Below, piece by piece: positions 47,605 through 58,151 of a stretch of 64,000 bases of DNA. A program made the position numbers and the translations under genes. Source of the stretch: Cricetomys ansorgei (lineage: Eukaryota > Chordata > Mammalia > Rodentia > Nesomyidae); contig JAMJFZ010000239.1 in NCBI GenBank assembly GCA_026225945.1, forward strand, positions 27,925,501 through 27,989,500. The letters are read 5' to 3'. Below the pieces are notes generated by a model. It saw nothing but the letters and a program-made list of their open reading frames with translations. It was not told the DNA's origin and ran no database searches. The first letter of the stretch is position 1, and every line of letters begins with the position of its first letter.

Positions 47605-48660
47605 TAAAGGAACAGGCCTGTGTGAAAGCTAGGAAGGGTCTATATTCCAGGGGTCTATATGAAGGAATCACATTCAGAAACCTGTGGTCCTCAATGAATA
47701 TAGAAAGAATGTTAAGAATGTTGGTACATATCTTTAATCCCAGTAAAGCAGTGATAGCATACATCTTTAATCCCAGTATTCAGAAGGCAGCAGTGATCCA
47801 TACCTTTAATCCTTAAGACACAGAGTGTGGAAGCAGACACAGGAAGTAGAAGCTCAGAAAGAGTCAGTGTCACACAAGAAGTGACATCTGAGATGAGTCA
47901 ATGAAGGACAGACAAAGTGATTTATCAGAGGAAATGTTATCAGAGTGAGTTGAATCAGAGTGAGGACACATCCAACTCTCAGGAGAGATGGGCTTTGAGC
48001 CCAGAGAGTAGTGAGTTAGAGCAGAGACAGTTACAGAAGAGTCAGGTACAGAGGCAGTATGAATCAGTAGTTATAGCATGCAGTATGAGGCTAGCATTCT
48101 GAAGCAGGCAGATGAGGGAAGAGACACAGAGGGTATGAAGCAGGCAGTCTGACTGGGGAGTTTGAGGAGTCTGGGGCACAGACACAGAGGCTTATTGGCA
48201 GAAGTCGATATTAGACATGGGAAAAGTAAGTCAGTTTGAAGTCGATCAGAGCAGTTCTGTCAGAGAAATTGTGAGAGTCAGCCAGAGTCTGCCAAAGTCA
48301 GAAGAGCCCAGTCAAAAACAGAGAACTGGCTCAGAAGAGTCAGTTTAAATGAAGCAGCTTGGAGGAGAATTTGGGCCAGAACAACTAGTGAATTGAATTG
48401 AACCAGAAAAGTCAGAGTTCTGAAGGAGTTAGTCAGAGTGGTTCAGTCAGCAGTAAGTCTTGGAGGCTTAAACATTTTAGACTGTATGGAGGTTTAAATG
48501 TTCTAGATTGTATAAAGGGTGAAGCTTTGCAGTTCTAGGAACAAAATTAGACTATACAGAGCCAGAAATGCCTTAGGGATCCAGTACTAAAACCTGGCGA
48601 TTTAACTAGACAATGAATAAATCACCTTTGGCTTGAATCTATGGCTACACCCACAAACAT
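47605..48660 (+). repeat. AGTCAG-rich interspersed repeat, copy 4 (longest)
   Basis: The most complete copy. It starts with CAGGCCTGTGTGAAAGCTAGG. Three B1-like TTTAATCC(CAG) words follow at 47732, 47766 and 47805. Then come about 600 bases built of AGTCAGAG/GAAGCAG words and a landmark tail: GAAGCAGCTTGGAGGAG, GTCAGCAGTAAGTCTTGGAGG. The final AATAAATCACCTTTGGC and CTATGGCTACACCC parallel copy 3. The AATAAA about 35 bases before the end resembles an LTR R/U5 region, but no partner LTR or internal region is present. Open frames inside are low-complexity. Confidence 0.75.
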
Positions 48661-49503
48661 CTGGGTGCCTTCTTGTTTAGACTATCATCCAGTTTTATGG
48701 CACCCTATAGCTACTGTCTGACCATTTTGCCAATAAATTTGAATATTTTTAGCTGCTATTGCAAGTCTGCCTAACACATTTTACTGTTTTAATAAATAGA
48801 GTTTACTAACAGTTTCTAACTTTGTATTTCTAAAGTGGTCTCATGCTAATTAATAAATACTAAGCATATAGAAACTTTTCAGAAATCTATCACGTGGTAT
48901 TTAAAGACTTTTCTTAAAAAGACATAGAACTATGGATTAAAATGTAATAATTTATATTATATTAATTGTTCCCATCTGAATTTAAATTAACTTTTTATTA
49001 TACATGAGAGAGTAGGAAGATCATTTAGTATAGTTTGCATAAACCTAGGGGATAGGATACATGTTAAAGTCCATCTTTATTAAATATACCTTAGCAAGCA
49101 AGAATGAACATTAATAATGTACCCAGTCCAGTTGATTTATAGATCTGCACTTTTAGAAATATGTGGTATATTCAGTTGGGTTAAGATTCACACGTTATAC
49201 CTATAAGCACTTTTCTTCTTTATATAAACCATCTCATTGCAACGTTTTAGCTTATTTCATACATTTAGATAAAATAATGTCATATATATGTATGCATAAT
49301 TTAAGCCTCTTCAGAGTGAAATATCTCAAGCCTACAAAATTTCACTCTATTAAGAATTTAATGAGATAAAGCTAGTAAAATTATTTTTAGAGCTTGAAGG
49401 GAAAGAAGAGGTAGGCTTTATTTGCCTATAGTCTGACCTTAATGCCATAATGAAATGAGTGTCAAGATACAGAATTGATCAGTTTCAAGAGATGCTCAGT
49501 AAA
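48661..49503. other. unrecognised AT-rich DNA
   Basis: No repeat or gene recognised. Confidence 0.5.
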
Positions 49504-49837
49504 GGTCTGGCGATATGGTTCAATGGGTAAAGTGCTTGAGGCACAAGCAATAGGACTTGAATTTGGCTCCCCAGAACCCCCATAAAAGTAAATGTGGCTA
49601 CAGGCATCATTAATCCCAGTTCTGGAGAATGGAGATAGGAGGATCCCAGATGCCAGATGCTTGCTTACCAGACAGTAAGTGCTAAGCTCCAGGGTCAGTG
49701 AGACTTCCTGTCTTGAAAGACAATGTAGACTTCAGAATGAAATCCAAGGCTGACTTGTAACTTCCTGTGAACAAATGGCCTTGAACACCCACACCCATAT
49801 GGATACACACTCAGAGCCTCACCCAACACACATACAC
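49504..49837 (+). repeat. B4-type composite SINE
   Basis: A tRNA-like head (GGTCTGGCGATATGGTTCAAT, GACTTGAATTTGGCTCCCC) is followed by a B1-like centre (GGCTACAGGCATCATTAATCC, GGAGATAGGAGGATCCC). The tail has GCTCCAGGGTCAGTGAGACTT and CA-rich words and runs into the GA repeat. Domain order matches B4. Confidence 0.8.
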
Positions 49838-49880
49838 AGAGAGAGAGCAAGAGAGAGAGTGAGAGAGAGAGAGAGAGAGA
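49838..49880. repeat. (GA)n microsatellite
   Basis: GA run with minor interruptions. It forms the 3' tail of the preceding B4-type SINE. Confidence 0.95.
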
Positions 49881-52059
49881 TTCTGATGAAAGCAGAACAG
49901 ACAAAGTAATTGTAATGTACATGCCATTAAATATGGAAGCATGCTAACCTGAAATGGATAGTTTTCTAATGGATAGTTTTATCCATTGGAAAATGAATAG
50001 TTTTCTAAAGTTTTCTAATCTGAAGACTTTAGTATTGGTGGAGAATGAAATGTATATCAGGAAAAGAAATTGGGCAATTGAAATAGATCCCCCTAATGTA
50101 CTAGTTGAAACACTTAATAAATGTCTTTTTAACTCTACATATAAAGAAATCGTTAAATTGATTGATTCACTCAAATGTCTAATTTAGCTCCTAACAGTGT
50201 GCTAAAGCTTCCCTAAATACTAGGTTTATTTGAAAGAAAATTTTTAACACTTAAAAGATTATCATTATAAAATGGTGTTGAGAACATTAGCATTCTGACA
50301 TCAAAAGGGAAAACTACATGCCACTGATATAGTTACTATATAAAATTAATTTAGTTATGGTTAAAAAAAAATCAACTACTAGCAGACATTTTCTACATAT
50401 AGTTTATATACTATTTTAAATTTTTTCTCATAAATCATTAACAAACGCCTTTGTATCCCAGATAAGACCCCTATGTCAGACTAAATAGATTATGTCACCC
50501 TCGTCTGTCTCATGGAGTTGCTGACAAAAACAAGGCTGGTGAGTTAGTTACTCCATGCTCAGAGGCAACTCCACCAGAGTCTCCCATTTCTAAAATTTTA
50601 TTCGATCTGGGGTAGGGCCTCATGAAACTTGCAACTCTCCGAGCTTCTCAACTTTTGGAAGTTTCAGGAACTTACTGAATCTAATGAGCTTCCTTCTTTC
50701 CTCCAAAGGAAAATGTCACAACTGAGAGCAGATAACTACCATATCACTCAGTGTTTTTAGTGTAATGTAAAGGAGAGCCAATGTTAGAAGATCACATGAG
50801 CTTTGTGATGATATAAAAATGTTATTTGCAAGATGTATGACAGTAGTGCCAACAACTCTCCTGTACTTAAAACCAGGGTCGTGCACAAAGGCAGTTGCTG
50901 CAAAAAACAAATATAAATTCAAAGTTTACTGAAACTGTGTTGTTTAAGATAACCAAGATGAGAGATGCGTTTCTAATCGTTCTGCATCTCCTTGGCCCAT
51001 GGAGCTGATGTGCTTGCATCTAAACTGTGTAGCACAACGCATTGTGAGAGTGCAAAGTGTCTGCAGTGCAAGGGATCCTCTTGGTATTCTCAAGGATTCA
51101 CAGGGCCCAGGCCGATTGCTTAGTGATAAATAATAATGATATTGACAATAGTAATTTTTTAAATGCCATCTCTAAATATTGCAGGTTTTCATGGTTGAAA
51201 CACACATACATTTTTTTTTTTCATAATCCAAGGGCTTTTGGAGCAGGTTTGTGTAATGATTTTTCCTGATTTTTTATTGCAGAATTTCTGAATATAAAGA
51301 ATGGAGAGAAAAGGAAAAATTACTTTCCTCGGTGATAAATGCCTTTCTCTTTCTGAGTAACAAGCGATAACGAATGGCGGGAAGCCGTAGTCAAGCAGGG
51401 TCTCAGCACAGTTGCTGAACTTTTTTGCTTTCCCCAGCAACCTGAATGATTCCTCTGCTTTCCCTGCAGCCAAACAAACAAACCAAAAAAAAAAAAAAAA
51501 ACAGGGAAACATGAAGACATAAGAATGGTTGTTTAGCTATATATTAGTAAGAGTCCTTTCCTAATTGATAATGAAATTCAGTGTGGTTTTGTAATAGATC
51601 CAGTTAAGTTTAATTTGTTTTCTCTCCCAGGCAAAATTGGTGAGAGAGCTTGCTGTCTGTTTGGAGAAAGTATCTCCAGGGTCTTGGGTCTGTTCATATG
51701 CTACCAGAACCATTCATTTCTAAAGGGGATGTAGGCTGGCTAAGTTTCATTTTCTCGTTGTTTGAATACCACCAATTACTATACTCTAATTACAGTTAAC
51801 CTAAATTGCATCAGGTTTTTGTGCCAGCGTTGGTTCCCTACCAAAGTTGGTAGATAAGCAATTAGTCCTCATCATTCTTCTTCATGTGTTTGTTTCTTGT
51901 TGTTTGTTCATTTCACTGTCTTAGATACTCTTAAGGACTATTCTACAACTTTGTACAATCCCAGAGTTTTGTACTTCTCCTCAGCTAGTTGTTTACCATA
52001 GAGTTTTAAGATATAGAAAAGTAAAAACTCACTTCTTTTTTTCCCCTTTTACATACTGG
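49881..52059. other. 2.2 kb mostly repeat-free DNA
   Basis: No repeat family recognised. The stretch 50940-51480 keeps CpG words (GATGCGTTTCTAATCG, AACGCATTGTGAGAG, GATAACGAATGGCGGGAAGCC) and may be a conserved noncoding element. Open frames at 50716-50922, 51057-51269 and 51189-51512 show no domain. The last runs into an A-tract-coded Phe block. Confidence 0.45.
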
Positions 52060-52230
52060 TTGTGTCTGTGTCCGTGTGTGTGTCTGTTTGTGTTTGTGTC
52101 CGTATCATATATGTACAGGTCAGAAGACAACTTCCAAGAGTTGGTATTCTCCTTCTACCATGTGGGTTGTAGGAATCAAACTCAGATGGTTGGTAGCAAG
52201 CTTCTGTACGTGATGAGCCATTTTCCTGGA
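52060..52230 (-). repeat. B3-type SINE
   Basis: A minus-strand SINE. A TG-rich tail on the plus-strand left is followed by GGTCAGAAGACAACTTCCAAG, TTCTCCTTCTACCATGTGGG, GGAATCAAACTCAGATGG and CTGTACGTGATGAGCCATT (reversed head). Confidence 0.85.
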
Positions 52231-53321
52231 CTTGGCTCGCTTTCTAACTGCCAGTGTGACATCATATACCATTTGAAGTGATTGCCTGACACCCGTGTAC
52301 CAGTGCCTGCATGCCGATGCGGTCTTCTGCTTTCCTGTTAAGTGTTCAGTGGTTTCGATTTTGTTACTCTTTCTAATACTCTTTGCCTGGTTTGTCTATC
52401 TAGTTATCCATATTCATGACTTACCATCTCCCCTGCAAACTTCCCAGCTCAGCACCATTTCCCTTTCATGCCTGAAAATAAATATGGATAAACACTCATT
52501 TCATCCTATTCTTTATGTGGCTTTATTCTGAATTGTCTTTAAAAAACATTGTCAAGTCAAAATATTTGAACTCTAGTTCCCTAGCTCATTTAAAACCACT
52601 TTACTATAATTTCTTCATACTCTCAAACGACCCTGAACAATCTTCATTTTCCATTGTTTCTGCCTACAGCTTCTCTCACTCATATATCCTACTTAGTAAT
52701 TGCTTGCTCTTGAATCTGTACCAAGCTTAGGTTACAGCACTTAGCATCTAAGGATTTGAAAGTTTTGTATTACAAAAGTGTTAAAATACATCAAAATGGA
52801 TGTAATACTTGATTACCAAAAACTTGATGAACCTTCATGTATTTAGAAAATATCTCTAATCTGTACATGGGAACTGACCCCACAAATCCCCACTCTAGTG
52901 CACTTCTACTGCTGTGTCCCCCTTCCCTATGAATTCTAGTACTAGATCAAATGCAACTCATCCTTTCATCCCGAATACCTGGGGAATGGAGTAACCAAAC
53001 AGAAAAAAAAAAAAGATACCATAATCTTGAACATTACTACACTTACACGAATCCATGGTTCCTAATTTTCTACATGAAACTTTCACTAGCCTTAATTATT
53101 TGCTCCATTGCTCAATATGATCATAATAAGAGGATGGAGGCCTTCGGCTATTGTCTTGAAAAATATTTTTCTGTACGTGTATCACTCATTCCTCTGTCAA
53201 GGACAAATGATAGGTTGGTCCACTGCGTACATAAAGCTAAGTCTTCTCATTTCCCCACACTTAAATCTTCCTTATATTTGATTCACCATACTTCTTCCTG
53301 CCTTGTGTGTTTTCCCATTAC
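52231..53321. other. unrecognised pyrimidine-rich DNA
   Basis: The text at 52300-52740 has a faint L2-like flavour that I cannot anchor. The 151-codon open frame at 52951-53406 runs into a CA/GA simple repeat and has no domain; I do not call it a gene. Confidence 0.4.
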
Positions 53322-53475
53322 AAACACACACACAAACAAACACACAGAGAGACAGAGAAAAGACAGAGGAGGGGAAGAGGAGGGAGAGAAATGGAGACAG
53401 ATATAGAGGGGTAGAGAGAGAGGAGAGAGAGTTAGGAGGAGGGAGAAAGGGAGGAAGAGAGAGAGAGAAAGAGAT
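53322..53475. repeat. (CA)n then purine-rich simple repeat
   Basis: CACA/AACA units lead into a GA-rich stretch at about 53345-53474 made of GAGAGG, GGAGG and GAGACAG words with few pyrimidines. Confidence 0.93.
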
Positions 53476-54525
53476 CCTAAATCTTATTTTGTAAAAATTC
53501 TGCAAAGTCCTCCTTTAAGAAAATCAAGATCATTCGGAAATCTCAGCATATTTCTCCTGTACAAGACACTTCTATAAAGCAGAACATATTGGATGCATTA
53601 AGGTATACACTGCTTTCAAGTTTCCTAATTCCTCAGAAGTTAGCTAAAGAGTTAGTGCCCTGGGGAAAGACACATTGTTCACTTCGTGTTAGAAGAGAGC
53701 ATTTGTTTCCACACCACCACAACTTGCTCTGACCATCAGAGTAGCTGAGAGCTTCCTGCAGAGGATACTGCTGCTCCTTCAGATGAGGAGATTCTCTGGG
53801 AGGAGAGGTCGTGAAGCAACTTCTGTGTGGGTAATGCTTAAGGAAGGAGTTAAAGCTAAAGCAAGCAGTTACTGTAAAAATTATTCTTCTGTACACTGAG
53901 GTATAGGAGATATAGGAATTGTTTATTTATTTGTTTATTTTGGTGGATTGTGTTCCTCCAATACATCATCTGGGCTTATATTGATTAGAACAGACTTCTT
54001 CAGTTTGGGTGGGCATTCAAATTATTTATTTAATTTGCCAGCTTTCCTTTTAACTGCATATTTTGTCAAGTGTCAACTATACCAGACTCAGGATCCAAAG
54101 CAGAGAAGACAGAGAAAGAACTTAGCTGTGGGTAGGTGTAGGTGTGTAAAGGAGCCAGCTACCTATCAGAGCAGCTGGGACAGCACTGACCTAACATCCA
54201 CGCAGGCAAAGACAGTTTTCTCTTGAAGGAGTTTGAGAAATGTCCCTTCAGCTGCAGAAAGTTACAATTGATACCTTTTTCATGTTTCCACCTCAAGTAT
54301 TCCACATGCTTCATATTTTCTAAAACACAGTCACATCTAAGGTGTGCCAACTCCAAGCCATGAATTAAATACATCACGTTGCTACTGTTAAATTATTCTT
54401 TCACAAACCTTTGCATATTCATAAAACTTCTACTTAAATTAGGTAGGGGAAAATTCTAATAAATTCCAGTACCTAGTACTGATGAATTGTTCTAAGTATT
54501 CCAAATCAATGTAACTCTTCTTAGC

Positions 54526-54526
<1 letters not shown>
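53476..54526. other. unrecognised DNA, part of it possibly an unidentified old repeat
   Basis: The part at about 53930-54390 reads like a dispersed element to me. It begins TGGTGGATTGTGTTCCTCC, contains GTCAAGTGTCAACTATACC and TTTTCTCTTGAAGGAGTTTG, and ends near GAATTAAATACATCACG. I cannot name a family. Open frames on both strands lack domains. Confidence 0.35.
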
Positions 54527-54572
<46 letters not shown>

Positions 54573-54577
54573 TTTTG
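54527..54577. repeat. (TTTA)n microsatellite
   Basis: About 12 near-perfect TTTA units, followed by a T-rich stretch. Confidence 0.97.
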
Positions 54578-54644
54578 TTTTTCTTTCTTTTTTCTTTTTG
54601 CAAATCTATGACCATGTATATATCCCTCATATATGTGCACTTCC

Positions 54645-54716
54645 CACAGTAACTTTGTAAGTGTTACATCGTAACTGTAACTGTTACTGTAACTCTGTTA
54701 CACTGTAACAATGTAA
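54645..54716. repeat. cluster of GTAAC/GTTAC inverted short repeats
   Basis: Eight GTAAC or GTTAC words, in alternating orientation, lie in about 65 bases (for example CTGTAACTGTTACTGTAAC near 54674). They can pair with one another to form small hairpins. Confidence 0.85.
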
Positions 54717-57180
54717 ATCTGGGCTTTTATGATGTCACACATTTTGAGTTTTAATACTGCCACTGTATCATTTAACTTTCTCTTTTTATCTCCACTATCA
54801 CATATCATTTAGGAACAGTAGAGGTCAGAGGAGTAGCTTTCATCTTAGTGTTTTCTAACATGATTTTGGATCGGGATTCAAGATATTAAAAATTATAATC
54901 TTTTAAAATTTATTTCTTGATTCCTTTATTTACTGCATTGTTGATGAAGCTATATAAAAAAAAGGGGGTAAGTCATCTCAGTTGGCATGGGAAAAGAGAA
55001 CATGCAACATTTAATTCAGAAGTGAAGCTTTAGATCAAGGTCATAATTATATTTGGGAGATTGTGCCATGTGGCTGGCCGCTGCAAGAAACCATTGTCAC
55101 ATCAGCCTCCTTAGTTCTCCCAGAATAGAATGTCCTGGTGTCTGTGTTTTAAATAAATGGGTACAGATAGAGAAGCAAATACCGGCTTCTGCTAAGGTTT
55201 GCATGTCTCTTCCAATCCTTAACATAGTGCAGAGAGTGAAAAGCCCACAAAGCATGCCAAGACCCCCCTATTGTTCTGAACTGACTGTTCTCTTCATCAT
55301 GACCCTCAGGTTACACTTCCCCACAATATAGCTTACACATTTGAATAACAGGCTGAGTCATCAGGTTACAGAGACCTCAGAAAGAAATTTCTGTTGTTTA
55401 TTTAGGAAATTAAAGAGATTTGTAGAAATATGGAAATTACAGCCTGTCATTTGCAGGACCGCCTCTTTGTCTCAGACATTCAGAGGAAATATGCAAGTGC
55501 TACAAACAACCGAACAGTAAAAATGTTTTCAATGCCACAATTCAGAGAAATAGTAAAACACAATTGATGGGCTTAGAGATCATGAAGGAACTATTGTTTG
55601 TTTAGGGGTTTCTGAGCTGCACTGTTCTATTACTAGAATAATTTACTTTTATTTCTGGTGCTGATACAGGAGTCTGTACATTGCTGGAATAAAATCATGC
55701 TAGACATTTTTAAATATACTTGATGTTTCAAGTACAAGCCAGAGAAGGAAGCTTTTGGTGTTCCTAAACCACTCTGGTTGTCTTAGATTACTCTTTATCC
55801 AAAGAGTGGACCACAGTCTTTCAACTCACTGTGTGCTTAAATACTGTTTGGCAATGGTGAGCATACAGGACCAACCTGAAGGACTTCCCAGATATCAGTG
55901 CTTGGTTCCACTTTCCTGATAGAGGCTGACACAGACGGCACCCTAAATCACCCCTGTTTTAATATCCAGAGCCCTACCTTGGGGACCTGGTTGATAGGAT
56001 TCTAAATCCAAGGCTGTCCCTATTGGATGTTGTTCAGCTGCAAAAACAAACATATAACAACCACTGGCAATAGACTTTGCTTACATGGGACTTTCTCCCA
56101 GCCACTATTTTAACTCCAGTGACCTTTTCCCCAAACTCTTAAGACAGCAAGGACTTGGCAATGAGGTAGAGGGGGGAAAAAAAAAGGTTCAGAATTATGG
56201 TTGGCTGGACTGTAAGCTACTGGACCTCATGAGTTCTGTGGCAAGAAGCTCCCTGTGATTATTGAGGTTGACCCCGTCTTTCCACACAGGTACCACTGAC
56301 AATACATGGTGTGCACATCTGCTCATAGGTTTTACCCTCTGAATCAACAACTTCAGTAAGTGCTTCATCTCAGTAGTTACAAAATTCACTTCCCTTTTCA
56401 GATGCATTTCTGTTGCTGAACACAAGATGCATATTTTCAGTAAGCTGATTGCTGGTCTGCAGAATTCCAGCATTTCTCATTTTAACCACAGTGAAACATA
56501 ACACGGCTTTGAGAATCTAGCACATACTTACAAGAATGGATGCTCTCCAGCTTACCCATGCTTCAGGAGGTGAGAAATAAAAAAAAGCTCCATTTTCTGA
56601 TGGACTCTGGTTCTTGCTTGGCTTGTGTTCTACCTAACAGACAAGGAGAGAATGTTGTGTGATTTTCTAAGGCACCCAAGAATGTGAGAAACTTGAGACT
56701 GGAGACAAACTCTTGGATCATTCTAGCTCATGGCTCTGGAATGTTCTGTCTTTGCAATGATCCTACAGAAGGTATGCAAACATCAGGAAAATCATTCTGC
56801 ATTCACACTCTCAACAATTCAGTAGAGGAAAGAGAGCACCATGTCCATGAAGTAGAGGCTTACTTTTATTACTGCTTGTTCCATCCAGCAGTGTTCACAA
56901 CACTTAAAATACAATCAAACAACCCTCTATATGGTTCTCTATTCTTGAAAAGTAATCACTTCCTCAACCTTCACATATTACAAACTGGGATTTGAACCAT
57001 TAGAGGAGAATAAAGAGTTCATTACAACCTGGAGAGAGAAGGTTTCTTTTAAAAATGTTTCTTCTTTTATAAGTTTGATTTACAAATGGTCTCTAACTTT
57101 GTGTGGGGGCAGATTAAGATTTAAACTCACTTTTTCTGTAATGTGCAAAGGAATAATCACTTGGTTCTCTGTTTTCTTTT
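54717..57180. other. 2.4 kb of unrecognised, mostly repeat-free DNA
   Basis: No repeat family recognised. The stretch 55030-55720 keeps CpG words (TGGCCGCTGCAAG, ATACCGGCTTC, GGACCGCCTC, CAACCGAACAG) in AT-rich DNA and may be conserved. Open frames at 55053-55331, 56195-56473 and 56684-56995 have no recognisable domain. Confidence 0.45.
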
Positions 57181-57198
57181 GTTTTTTGTTTAGTTTAG

Positions 57199-57253
<55 letters not shown>

Positions 57254-57545
57254 TTAGTGCCTGCTTGGCTGCATGCACATATATGTGTAGGCATGAATGT
57301 GGAGGCCAGAAGACCTTCTGATGTCAGTCCTTGGGTGTCACCTACTTTGTGTTTTCCGTAGGGTCTTTCATTTTCTTGGGCTTACCAAGAAGGATGAGCT
57401 GGCTAGTCATCAAGCCACAGGGATCTGTGGGGCTCTTCCTCTCCAGCACTGAATAACACATGCGTGTGGCCATATTTGATTTAATCACATGGGTTCTGCG
57501 GACTGCTGTCAGTTGTCCTAATTCTTGCAGAGGAGGCATTTCAGA
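57181..57545 (-). repeat. B4-type composite SINE, minus strand, with (GT)n tail
   Basis: A (GT)n run at 57200-57246 is the reversed tail. It is followed by GGAGGCCAGAAGACCTTCTG, AGGATGAGCTGGCTAGTCATC and CAAGCCACAGGGATCTGTGG. Next come CAGCACTGAATAACACATGCG (B1-like part) and TCACATGGGTTCTGCGGAC (tRNA-like head reversed). The 65-codon open frame here is not a gene. Confidence 0.78.
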
Positions 57546-57689
57546 CGAAGTTGTCTTCCTAGATTGTTCCCTTTATCTCTGATCCACTGATTTAATTTAT
57601 ATTCATTTCATTTGGATGAAAACACTATACCACATTTGTCCTAACACATTTCAAGTATATGTCAATTACAAAGATGGCAATGATGATAG

Positions 57690-57925
57690 TAGGGATTCAG
57701 AGTTAGAGATGCTTCCTAAGGACCCAAGTTTGATTTTCACAATCTTGGGCTTTACTAGTTAACCAATCTAGCATATTTGCCAAAACCCAGATCCCAATGA
57801 AAGAATGTCTCAAGCAACAGATAAACAGCTCCCAGCCTCAGGATGACCTTGCATATGCACCCAACCACACACAAACAGGTACATATAACTACACACATAT
57901 AAATGCACACACTAAAAAGATTGAT
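57690..57925 (+). repeat. B4-type SINE fragment with internal deletion
   Basis: The head remnant AAGGACCCAAGTTTGATTTTC is followed by CCAATCTAGCATATTTGCC, AGAATGTCTCAAGCAACAG and a CA-rich tail (CATATGCACCCAACCACAC). The B1-like middle is mostly missing. It lies about 145 bases from an opposite-strand B4. Confidence 0.55.
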
Positions 57926-57982
57926 AATAATTCTTATATTACGTAGATAAAGTAATGTTCAACTGGGATAATTTGCAACATC

Positions 57983-58151
57983 TTGTGAGATTTTTGTTAT
58001 ATTTTGTTTTGTGTCAGACAGGATTCTCTGTGTTACCCTGGCTGTCCTGGAACTCACTCTGTAGACCAGGAACACTTGGAGATCTGCCTGACTCTGCCAC
58101 CCAAGAGCTGGGATTAAAGGTGTACACCACCACCAACCCGATTTGTGAGAT
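57983..58151 (-). repeat. B1 SINE, minus strand, with target-site duplication
   Basis: Reverse B1: TGTGTCAGACAGGATTCTC, then TGTCCTGGAACTCACTCTG, then TAGACCAGGAACACTTGGAG, then AGAGCTGGGATTAAAGGTG. A 9-bp duplication, TTGTGAGAT, flanks it at 57983-57991 and 58143-58151. The 69-codon plus-strand open frame is antisense to B1 and not a gene. Confidence 0.93.

Noticed and set aside
52951..53406. 151-codon plus-strand open frame
   Set aside because: No recognisable domain; the C-terminal third is coded by the CA/GA simple repeat. No promoter or splice context.
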